64,000 nucleotides of DNA from Phycisphaeraceae bacterium (GTDB taxonomy: Bacteria > Planctomycetota > Phycisphaerae > Phycisphaerales > UBA1924). The stretch spans positions 124,001 through 188,000 of the forward strand of contig JAHBXL010000003.1 of NCBI GenBank assembly GCA_019636495.1, written 5' to 3'. The position numbers and the translations under genes are program-made. The stretch's first letter is position 1, and each line of letters begins with the position of its first letter. The notes under the pieces were generated by a model. That model was not told the origin of the DNA. It was given only the letters and a program-made list of their open reading frames with translations, and made no database searches. This document shows, one piece after another, positions 35,725-44,159 of the stretch.

Positions 35725-36648
35725 ATGAAACTGATCAAACTGCTTGCCGTGCTGGTCGTCGCGGTCGTGCTGCTGGTGGTCGTCATCGGCGCGGTGCTGG
35801 TGTCGCAGGCCAACAAGGTCGCGCGGGTCGCCATCGAGAAGGGCGGAACCTACGCCCTGGGGGTGCAGACGACGCTCAACGATGCGAGCATCGGCGTGCT
35901 GAGCGGACGCTTCGGCATGTCGGGCCTGCGCGTCGCCAACGCGCAGGGCTTCCCCGGTCCGCACTTTCTCACGCTTGGCGACGCTTCGGTCGCGGTATCG
36001 CTCGGCTCGCTGAACAAGCCGACCGTGGAACTGCCGCACCTGAATCTCAACTCCATCGACGTGCGGCTCGAGAAGAAGGACGGCCAGACCAACTACAACA
36101 CCATCCTCGAGAACCTGAAGAAGGTCAGCGGGTCGGGTGACGAAACCAAGCCCGCCCCCAAACCGACCGAGGGCGACGGCAAGAAGTTCGTTATCAGCGA
36201 CCTGTCCATCCGCAACGTCACCGTGCACGTCGATCTGCTCGGTGGCGGCGATGCGCTGGGTGCGCTCACCAAGGTCACCATCCCCATCGACGAGGTCAAA
36301 CTCCAGAACGTCGGCAAGACCGGCACCGGCGTCAGCGGCACGGGTGTCTCCATGGGCGAGTTGACCGGCATCATCGTGCAGGCCGTGCTCGCCGCGGCGG
36401 TGGAGAAGGGCAAGGGCCTGATCCCAGGCGACATCCTCGGCGATCTCTCGGGCCAGTTGGCCTCGCTCGGCGATCTGTCGAACCTCGACCTGAAGGTGCT
36501 GGGCGATGCCAAGGGCACGGTGGAGGAGGTCGGCAAGAAGGTGGAAGAAGCGGCCAAGGACGCCGCGAAGAAGGCCGAGGACGCGGTGAAGGATGCGACC
36601 AAGGCGATCCAGGGCCTGATCCCGGGTCAGAAGAAGGACGGCAAGTAG
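35725..36648 (+). CDS. AsmA-like membrane-anchored protein
   Basis: 307 residues. One N-terminal transmembrane helix (about 4-28), then an AsmA/DUF748-type beta-groove segment (GVQTTLNDASIGVLSGRFGMSGLRVANAQGFPG, FLTLGDASVAVSLGSLNKP, LPHLNLNSIDVRLEKKDGQTNYN, VISDLSIRNVTVHV). The C-terminal 50 residues are a Lys/Ala/Glu-rich amphipathic helix (KKVEEAAKDAAKKAEDAV), coiled-coil-like. Envelope lipid-transport-type roles are known for AsmA relatives; this one is shorter. Confidence 0.68.
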   Translation: MKLIKLLAVLVVAVVLLVVVIGAVLVSQANKVARVAIEKGGTYALGVQTTLNDASIGVLSGRFGMSGLRVANAQGFPGPHFLTLGDASVAVSLGSLNKPTVELPHLNLNSIDVRLEKKDGQTNYNTILENLKKVSGSGDETKPAPKPTEGDGKKFVISDLSIRNVTVHVDLLGGGDALGALTKVTIPIDEVKLQNVGKTGTGVSGTGVSMGELTGIIVQAVLAAAVEKGKGLIPGDILGDLSGQLASLGDLSNLDLKVLGDAKGTVEEVGKKVEEAAKDAAKKAEDAVKDATKAIQGLIPGQKKDGK

Positions 36649-36688
36649 AAGGTGCGCGGGCCGCCGAACGCGATGGCCGCGTGAATCG

Positions 36689-38059
36689 ATGCCGGGTGAC
36701 CAAGATCCGATGAACGATGCGCCGTTGTCGCCCGTGAGCGCTGACGACCTGGATGATGAGATCCAGCGCGAGTTGTCGCGCCTGCGGAATCCCGCCGATC
36801 TCGTGCGGACATTCGTGAGCGCGCTGTCGCGGGCGATGCCCGCCAGCCGCCTGCTGTACGTGCTCCCCTGGCCGCCGCCGGTGCGGAGGTACGCGTGGAT
36901 CCCGGGCGCGGAGGTCGCGGCGGGGTCACTGGGGTTCCGCGTGCTGCTCGATGTCAACGCGGGCGACCCGGACCAGCGCGTCCGGGCCGATTTCGCCACG
37001 CTCTTCGCCCCGCGGGGCGGCTTCGACGCGGATGCCTCCGGCGGATTGATCGGCTGGGTCATCGCCCAGCAGCGGCGGGTCATGCTCAACGAGTTGGCGA
37101 TCGACCCGGCCGACCCGGTGCTGCGCGCGGCCGCGGGCGTGCACAAGGCGCTGCTCGCGGTGCCGATCTACTGGCAGGGGCACGTCCAGGCGTGGATCCT
37201 CGTGTTCGCCGACAGACCCGCGGCCTTCCGTGACGAAGATGCGCGATTCCTGATGGCCACTGGGAACATGCTTGCCCGATCGGCGGTGTACCTGGACACG
37301 CTGGAGGAAGCGCGGCTGGCCAACGCGCGGCTGCGCGCGACGTTCGAGGAGATCGGACGCGTGCAGCGGCTGCTCCTGCCGGCATCGCTCCCGGCCGATC
37401 CGCGCCTCAGTTTCGCAACAGGCTACATGCCATCGGAAGCCGCGGGCGGCGACTACTACGACCTCCACGAACCCGACCCTGACACCCTTGACCTGGTGAT
37501 CGCGGATGTCTCGGGGCATGGGCCGGTCGCATCAGTGGCGATGGCGATGCTGCGGACGGCGATGCAGTCGTGGTGCCGCGGCGGGCACGCGCCGGCCACG
37601 GTCGTCCCCCAGATCAACGAACTGATGCACACCAGCCTTGATGAGGGCATGTTCATCACGGCGTGCTTCTTGAACCTCGATCGGCGGACAGGGGTGCTCA
37701 ACTATGTAAACTGCGGGCACAACCCGCCGATGCTGCGCCGCCGCGGCGGCGGAGTCGAGTTGCTCAATGCGGGCGGAGGGCCGCCGCTGGGTGTCAGCAA
37801 AGACCTCAACCCGCCCGCGGCGTCCATCACGCTTGCGCCCGGCGACCTGCTGGTCCTGTACACCGATGGGATCTCCGAGGCGTTCAGCCCGCGGAACGAG
37901 CTGTTCGGCCTCCCGAACCTCGCCGCGGCCATCGATCGCGGCGAGGGCGACCCGGAACGCACCCGGCGGTCGGTGCTGGAGGCGGTCGATCGCCACGCGG
38001 CGGGCCGGCCGCGGGTGGATGACCAGACGCTGGTCGTTATGGGGTATCGGGGAGGGTGA
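36689..38059 (+). CDS. GAF-domain SpoIIE/PP2C phosphatase
   Basis: 456 residues. N-terminal GAF domain (about 30-195; LLAVPIYWQGHVQAWILVFAD), a short coil (EEARLANARLRATFEEIGRVQRLLLP), then a SpoIIE phosphatase (about 225-455) with AGGDYYDL, DVSGHGPVASVAMA, YVNCGHNPPML and LVLYTDGISEAF, the metal-binding Asp residues of PP2C. Such enzymes dephosphorylate anti-anti-sigma STAS proteins. It follows the AsmA-like gene by 40 bases; ATG 36689 or 36710 may be used. Confidence 0.87.
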   Translation: MPGDQDPMNDAPLSPVSADDLDDEIQRELSRLRNPADLVRTFVSALSRAMPASRLLYVLPWPPPVRRYAWIPGAEVAAGSLGFRVLLDVNAGDPDQRVRADFATLFAPRGGFDADASGGLIGWVIAQQRRVMLNELAIDPADPVLRAAAGVHKALLAVPIYWQGHVQAWILVFADRPAAFRDEDARFLMATGNMLARSAVYLDTLEEARLANARLRATFEEIGRVQRLLLPASLPADPRLSFATGYMPSEAAGGDYYDLHEPDPDTLDLVIADVSGHGPVASVAMAMLRTAMQSWCRGGHAPATVVPQINELMHTSLDEGMFITACFLNLDRRTGVLNYVNCGHNPPMLRRRGGGVELLNAGGGPPLGVSKDLNPPAASITLAPGDLLVLYTDGISEAFSPRNELFGLPNLAAAIDRGEGDPERTRRSVLEAVDRHAAGRPRVDDQTLVVMGYRGG

Positions 38060-38175
38060 GCGGGGGAGAGATTTTGGATTGCAGATGCTTCAAGGGGTCT
38101 TTATGCCGTGAGCATGCCTTATGCTACTTGGTTCGTCTCGCCAGGATCACCGCGACAGCTCCGTAGGCCGGGAAT

Positions 38176-38409
38176 GTGCCTTACGCGATCGTTGGCGGGA
38201 ATGCTGTCGCCGCGTGGGTTGCGACAGTAGATCGCGCGGCGGTGCGCAACACACAGGATGTGGATGTGATGATCCGGCGGGGCGACTTCGATGCGGCCAA
38301 AGCCGCGCTGGAACACGCTGGGTTCGTGCATCGACAAGCAGCCGGACTCAATCGGTTTCTTGATGGTGCGGGGGCAAGCCCGCGCGAAGACCGCCGCGAT
38401 TCTGATTGA
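38176..38409 (+). pseudogene. Truncated nucleotidyltransferase-like fragment
   Basis: About 77 codons. YAIVGGNAVAAWVATVDRAAV, TQDVDVMIRRGDFDAAKAAL and FVHRQAAGLNRFLDGAG match the N-terminal part of the nucleotidyltransferase-superfamily proteins (GG then D-x-D, here DVD) that often act as toxin partners. The frame is closed by TAG upstream at 38164, and the C-terminal two thirds are missing after about 38395, just where CGGAGG repeats begin. A broken relic. Confidence 0.6.
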
Positions 38410-38451
38410 ACCACGGAGGACACGGAGAGCACGGAGGGGGAGGGAGTCCTG

Positions 38452-39885
38452 TCAGCGAGGTTTCTTTCGACGTTTGAACGCCGTACGTTGGGCCTGCCCA
38501 GATTTCTTCGCCTTGTGATTGTCCTTGTTGGCTTGAGCTAGCTGGGACCTGAACCGCGAAGCTGTCGTCTCAAAAATTCGACGTAGTCGGTTTCGCGACC
38601 GATCCTCGTTGAGCCAGACCCGCGCCAACTTGTCGTAGTTCGCCACATCTTCGCCTACGAGACAGTGCCGATAGAGTGCCTGGAGCAAGATCGCGCTGTC
38701 ATATCCCATCTCGCGCGAGCAGTCTGCGAAGTCTCTGAGACCAGCAAATGCGAAATGGCCCCACAAATCTGCCGAGAGCAACTCCTCAAAGTGTTTGGCG
38801 CTCAGATCCCAGTTCGCAAGGAACAGATTGAGGACTGCAGCGTTCAACACGGCATGTGCCCGTGTTCTTGGCACAAGAGTGCCCGCCAAGCAGCGGTCAG
38901 TGCACTCAATTGCCTCGGAGAGCTTGCCGGCAAAGAAGAAGTTTCGCGCCTGCGCGGCGAACACATCAGGGAACTGATCGCCGAACCGATCAATTGCAGT
39001 CTGACACGCTTGTATTGCAACCTCAAGCAGGACTGGTCCTGGCGGACACGCGTTCGGGTATGCGGAAGGGAGTATAAGAGCCTGCTGCGCGAGCCACCGA
39101 ATGGCCTTACGAGGGTGCTCATCTTGCGAGAAACGGTTACTGACTCGCCGCTCAAGTGCGTCCAAGAACGCGAAGGCGCTCGTCAAGTTTCCCCGACTGA
39201 TGTCCTCGATACCTAGCGACATCAGTAGAACTTCGGCTACGGCTTGGGCTCGGTACCGAAGTAGGTCCTCCACAGTTCCAGGCGCACCTTGGGACTGAAC
39301 CAAGCGAGTCATGTGAAGCTGCGTTGCGGCGACGAACTCCTCACTCAACGACTTCCGGCTACTAGACGAGAGTTTGATATCAAAGCGGGTCTTGTCCGGT
39401 TGGTCGAGCCGTTTCGACACTTCGAGTACAAGAATCGCGGTAAACCCATATCGGGCAGCAGTCGCATCGCGTACTGCGGAATCATCCGCCATCACTTCTG
39501 GAATCAATCGAAGGCGAGCGCGTGTGCGTTGAAACGATGAATGCGATTGGATGCGAGCGACCTCGCGGGTGGTGGCCCTCCACACTGCCGGTGACACCGC
39601 ATCGCCCCGAAGGCAAACTCCGATGCGCCGACCGCCGCCAGCGCGCAAGTACACGTCACGTCCGACAAACCATGCGACGAACGCACCAATGCCCGCGACG
39701 GGACCGACAAACAGTCGCCACGCCAGATCACAAGTTGAGTAGTTTAGGGCAATGGAAGCGACCAGAACCGTAGCAAAGAGTGCAATAAGCACTCCACCAA
39801 GGCGCTCCACGAGTGTCTGAACGCTCCAAAGCCGGCGGAAGAAGTCTAACCCGATCTCCAATGTCAAACGCGTGCTCCAGCTCAA
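38452..39885 (-). CDS. Membrane-anchored TPR-like protein of lower GC
   Basis: 477 residues from a TTG start (39885; no ATG or GTG fits before residue ~130, so the start is unsure). Two N-terminal hydrophobic segments (VLIALFATVLVASIALN; FVGPVAGIGAFVAWFVG) anchor it; the rest is helical and resembles tetratricopeptide-type repeats (LLEVAIQACQTAIDRFGDQFPDVFAAQARNFFFAGKLSEAIECTDRCLAG). The last 25 residues are Lys/Arg-rich. Codon use is visibly less GC-biased than its neighbours, suggesting acquisition. No family is recognised. Confidence 0.6.
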   Translation of the reverse strand: MSWSTRLTLEIGLDFFRRLWSVQTLVERLGGVLIALFATVLVASIALNYSTCDLAWRLFVGPVAGIGAFVAWFVGRDVYLRAGGGRRIGVCLRGDAVSPAVWRATTREVARIQSHSSFQRTRARLRLIPEVMADDSAVRDATAARYGFTAILVLEVSKRLDQPDKTRFDIKLSSSSRKSLSEEFVAATQLHMTRLVQSQGAPGTVEDLLRYRAQAVAEVLLMSLGIEDISRGNLTSAFAFLDALERRVSNRFSQDEHPRKAIRWLAQQALILPSAYPNACPPGPVLLEVAIQACQTAIDRFGDQFPDVFAAQARNFFFAGKLSEAIECTDRCLAGTLVPRTRAHAVLNAAVLNLFLANWDLSAKHFEELLSADLWGHFAFAGLRDFADCSREMGYDSAILLQALYRHCLVGEDVANYDKLARVWLNEDRSRNRLRRIFETTASRFRSQLAQANKDNHKAKKSGQAQRTAFKRRKKPR

Positions 39886-40136
39886 TCAGTGGGTTGATTT
39901 GTGTTGCACAGATTAATCGACGGCATCGCGGGACTCGGCACCTTCTGATGGATCGTACCCGAGTCGGCAAGCGTATCCGACTAGTCAGGGTTCCGGGGGC
40001 TCGGCAGGTGGCAGGCGGTGTTTGGGCGTGTGGCATGAGTAAGTTCCTCGTCTTGAGGCACTCCAGCGCACCGGCGCGAGCGTAGAAGCCCGATCCTGCT
40101 GACTGTCGTTCAATCCTCACCATCAGCCGCCTTGGA

Positions 40137-40300
40137 CTTTGAACCTTACGCCCCCCGCTTTCCTTTCTTCCCCTTCTCGCCGCGGGCCGGGCCGAATCCA
40201 GCGCCGCGGCGATCTTCTTCAGCATCCCCACCGTCACATTCTCGGGGTCGCTCTCGAGCCGTGAGACCTCCGGAAGGACGGGTCTGGCGATACTTGCCTT
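40137..40300 (-). pseudogene. Remnant of an XRE-type antitoxin
   Basis: On the minus strand ...LPEVSRLESDPENVTVGMLKKIAAALDSARP matches the C-terminal half of HTH_3 antitoxins, including the recognition and following helices (P-E-V-S-R-L-E-S ... L-K-K-I-A-A-A-L). The N-terminal helices are missing and replaced by CAGAGG-like repeat codons, and no start codon can be seen. Nothing else coding is seen in 39886-40375. Confidence 0.55.
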
Positions 40301-40375
40301 CTCAACCTCTGCGTCCCTCCGCGCTTCTCCGCGAATCTCTGCGTACCTGCCTTGTCTCGTTCCAGCTTCCGAGCC

Positions 40376-41716
40376 CTACTTCAACAACCGCTCCAGGAAG
40401 TGGATATCGATCCCGCCCTCCTGGAACGCCGAGTTCTGCATGAGCCGCCGGTGCAGCGCGATCGTCGTCTTGATCGGCTCGATCCGGAACTCGCGCAGGG
40501 CTCGCTCCGTACGGATTATCGCCTCTCGCCGCGTCGGCGCGTGCACGATCAGCTTGCCGATCATGCTGTCGTAGTTGGTCGGCACGGTGTAGCCGGTGAC
40601 GACGTGCGTATCCATCCGCACGCCCGGCCCGCCCGGGGGCTCGAACCTCGCCACCAGTCCGGGCGAGGGCATGAAGTTCTTGTCGGGGTCTTCGGCGTTG
40701 ATGCGGCACTCGATCGCGTGCCCGCGCACCACCACATCCTCCTGCCGGATGCTCAGTTTCTCGCCGAAGGCCACGCGGATCTGCTCCTTCACGATGTCAA
40801 CACCCGTGACTTGCTCGGTCACGGGGTGCTCGACCTGCACCCGCGTGTTGACCTCGAGCATGTAGAAGTTCTGGTCCTTGTCCATCAGGAACTCGACCGT
40901 CGCCGCGCCGGCGTAGTGCGCCTCGCGGATCAACTTCGCGGCGGATTCGCACAGCGCGGTGATCTTCCGCCGATCGACGCCCGGCGCGGGAGCCTCCTCG
41001 ATCACCTTCTGGTGGCGGCGCTGCATGGAGCAGTCGCGCTCGAACAGGTGCACCGCGTTGCCGTGCTTGTCGCCCAGCACCTGCACCTCGATGTGCCGCG
41101 CGTGCTCCAGGAACTTCTCGATGAACACCGCGCCGTTGCCGAACGCCGCCTTCGCCTCGGTGGAGGCGTTGCGCAGGTTGCTGCGCAGCGCGGCCTCGTT
41201 GTGGCACACCCGCATGCCGCGGCCGCCCCCGCCCGCCGCGGCCTTGATGATCACCGGGTAGCCGATCTTCTCCGCGATCTTCGCCGCCTCATCCTCATCC
41301 TCGATCGCGCCCGGCGAGCCGGGGAAGATCGGCACGCCCGCTTCCTTCGCGGCGATCTTGCAGGCGACCTTGTCGCCCAGCCGCCCCATCGCCTCGGGCG
41401 AGGGGCCGATGAACTCGATCTTGCAGTCTCGGCAGACCTGCGCGAACTCGGCACGCTCGGAGAGAAAGCCGTACCCCGGGTGGATCGCATCGACGTTGGC
41501 GACCTCCGCCGCGGCGATGATCCGCGGGATGTTGAGGTAACTTTCCTTGGACGGCCCCGGCCCGATGCAGATGGCCTCATCGGCCAGCGACAGGTAGGGC
41601 GCGCCCTTGTCGGCCTCGGAGTAGACGACGACCGACTCGATGTTCATCTCGCGGCAGGCGCGGATGACTCGCAGGGCGATCTCGCCACGGTTCGCGATGA
41701 GGATTCGGCTGAACAT
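40376..41716 (-). CDS. accC: Acetyl-CoA carboxylase, biotin carboxylase subunit
   Basis: 446 residues, ATP-grasp enzyme that carboxylates biotin on AccB for fatty acid synthesis. FSRILIANRGEIALRVIRACRE, IHPGYGFLSE, IKAAAGGGGRGMRV (ATP-binding glycine loop), FLEHARHIEVQVLGDKHGN and EVNTRVQVEHPVTE are all intact. It starts three bases after accB; the two are an operon with the M24 peptidase upstream. Confidence 0.98.
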   Translation of the reverse strand: MFSRILIANRGEIALRVIRACREMNIESVVVYSEADKGAPYLSLADEAICIGPGPSKESYLNIPRIIAAAEVANVDAIHPGYGFLSERAEFAQVCRDCKIEFIGPSPEAMGRLGDKVACKIAAKEAGVPIFPGSPGAIEDEDEAAKIAEKIGYPVIIKAAAGGGGRGMRVCHNEAALRSNLRNASTEAKAAFGNGAVFIEKFLEHARHIEVQVLGDKHGNAVHLFERDCSMQRRHQKVIEEAPAPGVDRRKITALCESAAKLIREAHYAGAATVEFLMDKDQNFYMLEVNTRVQVEHPVTEQVTGVDIVKEQIRVAFGEKLSIRQEDVVVRGHAIECRINAEDPDKNFMPSPGLVARFEPPGGPGVRMDTHVVTGYTVPTNYDSMIGKLIVHAPTRREAIIRTERALREFRIEPIKTTIALHRRLMQNSAFQEGGIDIHFLERLLK

Positions 41717-41719
41717 GGC

Positions 41720-42223
41720 TCAGGAGGGCCTCACGAGGAACATCGGCTGGCCATACTGCACGGGCTTGCCGTTCTGGATCAGCACGCGCTCGATGGTGCC
41801 GCTGACCTCGGCCTTGATCTCGCTGAAGACCTTCATTGCCTCGATGATGCACACCGTCGAATCGGGGCCGATGCTCGCGCCCGCGGTGACAAACGGCGGC
41901 GACTCGGGGTTGGCCGCGAGGTACACCGTGCCGACCATCGGCGAGTTGATGGGCACCAGGCCGGACGTGTCCTCGCTCGCGCCGCCCGCGGCGGGCGGGC
42001 GAGACTCGCCCGTATCGCTGGGCAGGCCGCTTTCGCCGGTGGTCGCGCCGTACGCGGCGGGCGCGGCGGGCGCGTGGGCGTAAACCGGCGCATGGTGCAC
42101 GATCGGCGCGGCCGAGCCGCGCTTCACCGTCACCGTCTCCTGCTGGTCCTTGAGGTCGAGTTCGGACAGGTCGTTCTCGACCATGAGGCGGACCAGTTCC
42201 TTGAGTTTGCGGATGTCGATCAT
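41720..42223 (-). CDS. accB: Acetyl-CoA carboxylase, biotin carboxyl carrier protein
   Basis: 167 residues. The N-terminal helix MIDIRKLKELVRLMVENDLSELDL is typical. A Pro/Ala-rich linker (about 40-85) leads to the biotinyl domain with Lys131 in the canonical IIEAMKVFSE. Gives the carrier for AccC. Minus-strand order: M24 peptidase, accB, accC, with 66 and 3 base gaps. A TGGACT box lies seven bases upstream, so it may also have its own promoter. Confidence 0.97.
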   Translation of the reverse strand: MIDIRKLKELVRLMVENDLSELDLKDQQETVTVKRGSAAPIVHHAPVYAHAPAAPAAYGATTGESGLPSDTGESRPPAAGGASEDTSGLVPINSPMVGTVYLAANPESPPFVTAGASIGPDSTVCIIEAMKVFSEIKAEVSGTIERVLIQNGKPVQYGQPMFLVRPS

Positions 42224-42289
42224 GTGGTGGAGTCCAGTGTGCGATTCACGGTGATACGGCCCACGAAAGGCCCCCTTCCCCCTCGCCTC

Positions 42290-43504
42290 CTACAGCACCG
42301 CCCAGTCCGCATCCTTCTTCATGCGGCACAGGCACGTCGCGCCGGTCTCGGTGATGAGGTAATCGTCCTCGATGCGGACGCCCCCGACCCCCGGCAGATA
42401 GATGCCCGGCTCGATGGTGACGACCATGCCCGCCCGCAGCGGACGCGCGGCGAGCATGTTGGTCAAGCGCGGCTCCTCGTGCCCGTTGAGCCCGATGCCG
42501 TGGCCCAGGCCGTGCCCGAAGAACTCGGCGTAGCCGCGCCGCGCTATGTGCATCCGCGCGATCTTGTCGATCTCGACGGTGGTCTTTCCCGGCGCGAGCG
42601 CCTGCGCGGCGAGGGTGTGGGCCTCGAGCACGATGTCGTAGATCTCGCGCACCCTTTCCGGCCACTTGCCGAGCGTGAACGTGCGCGTCATGTCGGCGTG
42701 GTAGCCGCGGAAGACCGCACCCCAGTCGATGAGCAGCGGCTTGCCGGCCTTGATCTTCGCGCCGGTGGGGCGATAGTGCGGCAGGCTGCCCGCCGCGCCC
42801 GCCGCGATGATGGTCTGGAACCCCGGCTCCGATGAGCCGCGCACCTTCATCTCAAACTCGAGTCGCGCGGCGATGTCCAACTCGGACTGCCCCGGCTTGA
42901 TGGTCGGCAGGACCGCGTCGAGCGCGGATTCCTGGATCTTCACCGCCTTGCGGATCAGCGCGACTTCGGACTCGTCCTTGATGATGCGCAGTTCGCTCAG
43001 CAGGCCGATGGTCTCGGCCAGTTTGCGCTTGGAGCGCCGCTGGATCGAGGTCCGCTCGGCCAGGGTCATCTGCTCGCCCTGCACGCCGACCGTCGCCTTC
43101 GGCGCGCCCTCCAGCACTTCGCACACCGCCTCGACCATCGAGCGCGAGCGGATGTGCACGCGGGCCAGACCCGCCGCCTCCACCGGCTCGAGTTCCTCCT
43201 TGTAGCGGAAGTCGCTGATGAGCGTGGGCGCGGGCGCAGCGCCCGAGGCCGATGCCGCAGCGCGGCAGAGCAGGTACGAATCGCCGCCGAGAAAGCCCGT
43301 CAGATAGCCCACGTCCTTGGGATTGGTCACCAGCAGGGCGTCGAGGCCCTTGTCGGCGATGGCGCGGGCCAGGCGCGATTGACGTCCGGCGAAGGGCGGA
43401 TTGGCGGCATCCTTGCCCGGCGAGTTGCCCGGTGCCTTGCCGGCTGGCTTCTTGGGGGGCTCGGAGAGTGTCTTGGCGTTCGCGGCCATATGGGCGGAGA
43501 TCAT
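42290..43504 (-). CDS. M24 Xaa-Pro aminopeptidase family
   Basis: About 404 residues. N-terminal creatinase-like domain (about 45-165; LDALLVTNPKDVGYLTGFLG), then the pita-bread fold with dinuclear metal ligands: Asp in LLIDWGAVFRGYHADMTRTF, His in GHGLGHGIGLNGHEEP, Glu in VTIEPGIY and in GGVRIEDDYLIT. It cleaves N-terminal Xaa-Pro bonds. Members are often next to accB-accC. Start at 43504 or 43489 is not decided by a ribosome site; the leading 40 residues are Ala/Lys/Pro-rich. Confidence 0.9.
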   Translation of the reverse strand: MISAHMAANAKTLSEPPKKPAGKAPGNSPGKDAANPPFAGRQSRLARAIADKGLDALLVTNPKDVGYLTGFLGGDSYLLCRAAASASGAAPAPTLISDFRYKEELEPVEAAGLARVHIRSRSMVEAVCEVLEGAPKATVGVQGEQMTLAERTSIQRRSKRKLAETIGLLSELRIIKDESEVALIRKAVKIQESALDAVLPTIKPGQSELDIAARLEFEMKVRGSSEPGFQTIIAAGAAGSLPHYRPTGAKIKAGKPLLIDWGAVFRGYHADMTRTFTLGKWPERVREIYDIVLEAHTLAAQALAPGKTTVEIDKIARMHIARRGYAEFFGHGLGHGIGLNGHEEPRLTNMLAARPLRAGMVVTIEPGIYLPGVGGVRIEDDYLITETGATCLCRMKKDADWAVL

Positions 43505-43595
43505 ACCACGATCGCGTGGAATCGGGGAAACCTGCCGCGAGCCATGCCGGGCGGTCCCAGATCGCGTCAAGGCCAGAGCCGTTGGCAGGCGGCCG

Positions 43596-43668
43596 GTGGG
43601 GGGCGGAGTGGGGGGGCGGTGGGGGGGCGGTGGGGGGGCGGTGGGGGGGGGGGTGGGTGGGGGGTGGG
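43596..43668. repeat. G-tract array (possible G-quadruplex)
   Basis: Repeated GGGGGGG CGGT units (three nearly identical 11-base units) ending in a run of about 12 G, with further GTGGGG runs at 43720-43741. Strongly G-asymmetric in the plus strand. Not coding; the 406-base stretch 43505-43910 contains no supported gene. Confidence 0.7.
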
Positions 43669-43669
43669 A

Positions 43670-43720
43670 CAAGGCTGCCAAGGCTGCCGCTTCGCAGGGT
43701 TGGCAGTGTTGGCAGCCTTG
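43670..43720 (+). repeat. Hairpin repeat, copy 1
   Basis: 51-base unit: CAAGGCTGCCAAGGCTGCC ... GGCAGTGTTGGCAGCCTTG, able to fold on itself with one short loop (GCTTCGCAGGGT). It matches copy 2 at 46154-46203 outside the loop with two differences. Direct orientation. Confidence 0.8.
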
Positions 43721-43874
43721 GGTGGGGGGTGGGGGGCGGGTGGGACGTCGATGGCGGTGCGGGGCCTGGGCGATGGATGACGCATGGACAGCGCGAACTT
43801 CGAAGAGTCACGCTGTTCAACGAGCCAGAGCTGCACAATCGTGGTCGAGGGGCGAGACGGCGGCGGGTGGCGGC

Positions 43875-43904
43875 TTGACGCGACGAGCGAACAGTCGCTA
43901 GTCT
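43875..43904 (+). promoter_or_regulatory. Promoter of the methyltransferase cassette
   Basis: TTGACG, 18 bases, TAGTCT, then six bases to the ATG at 43911. This is the clearest -35 in the set of leaderless-type promoters here. Confidence 0.55.
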
Positions 43905-43910
43905 CAGATC

Positions 43911-44159
43911 ATGACGACGGTGCGAAGCGGAGAATCTGCCGACGGGCTGTACGCGATGGCCGCGGATGCGTTTGATGAGGTTCGGTGCCTTGGCGGCCCT
44001 TTCGCAGACATTGATGACGTGCTCGACGCCTGCTTTGATGAAGTGATGGCGCGGGGGTGCGGTCGGGATGCCGTCTTCTACATTGAACGTTGCGGCGGAA
44101 GGAGCGTCGCACGAGCGTTCCCAGACGGGGCGTTTCCTGCCGACGATGAGTCGATATGA
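43911..44159 (+). CDS. Small uncharacterised protein of the cassette
   Basis: 82 residues, acidic (AADAFDEVRCLGGPFADIDDVLDACFDEVMARG), helical, no recognised family. Starts six bases after its promoter box and ends with a four-base ATGA overlap to the next gene, so the pair is translationally coupled. Role in the cassette unknown; an immunity, adapter or regulatory role is only inference. Confidence 0.65.
   Translation: MTTVRSGESADGLYAMAADAFDEVRCLGGPFADIDDVLDACFDEVMARGCGRDAVFYIERCGGRSVARAFPDGAFPADDESI

Larger units (their letters stand above)
38411..40345. mobile_element. Candidate inserted segment, degenerate inverted repeats
   Basis: Left end has CGGAGGACACGGAGAGCACGGAGG (38414 on); on the minus strand the right end (40301-40345) reads GCAGAG, CGCGGAGAAGCGCGGAGGG, GCAGAGG. 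They are similar in CGGAGA-GC(A/G)CGGAGGG and inverted, resembling the repeats near 53 and 55 kb. Contains the gene at 38452-39885 of lower GC; the fragments on each side are broken at about these ends. Weak evidence. Confidence 0.3.

Noticed and set aside
40352..42835. Long plus-strand open frame opposite accC, accB and the M24 gene
   Set aside because: Composition is that of a mirror frame (Arg/Asp/His repeats); the minus-strand genes are unmistakable.
43596..43668. Possible CRISPR-like repeat array
   Set aside because: The units are short homopolymer-rich G blocks without spacers; no cas genes nearby.
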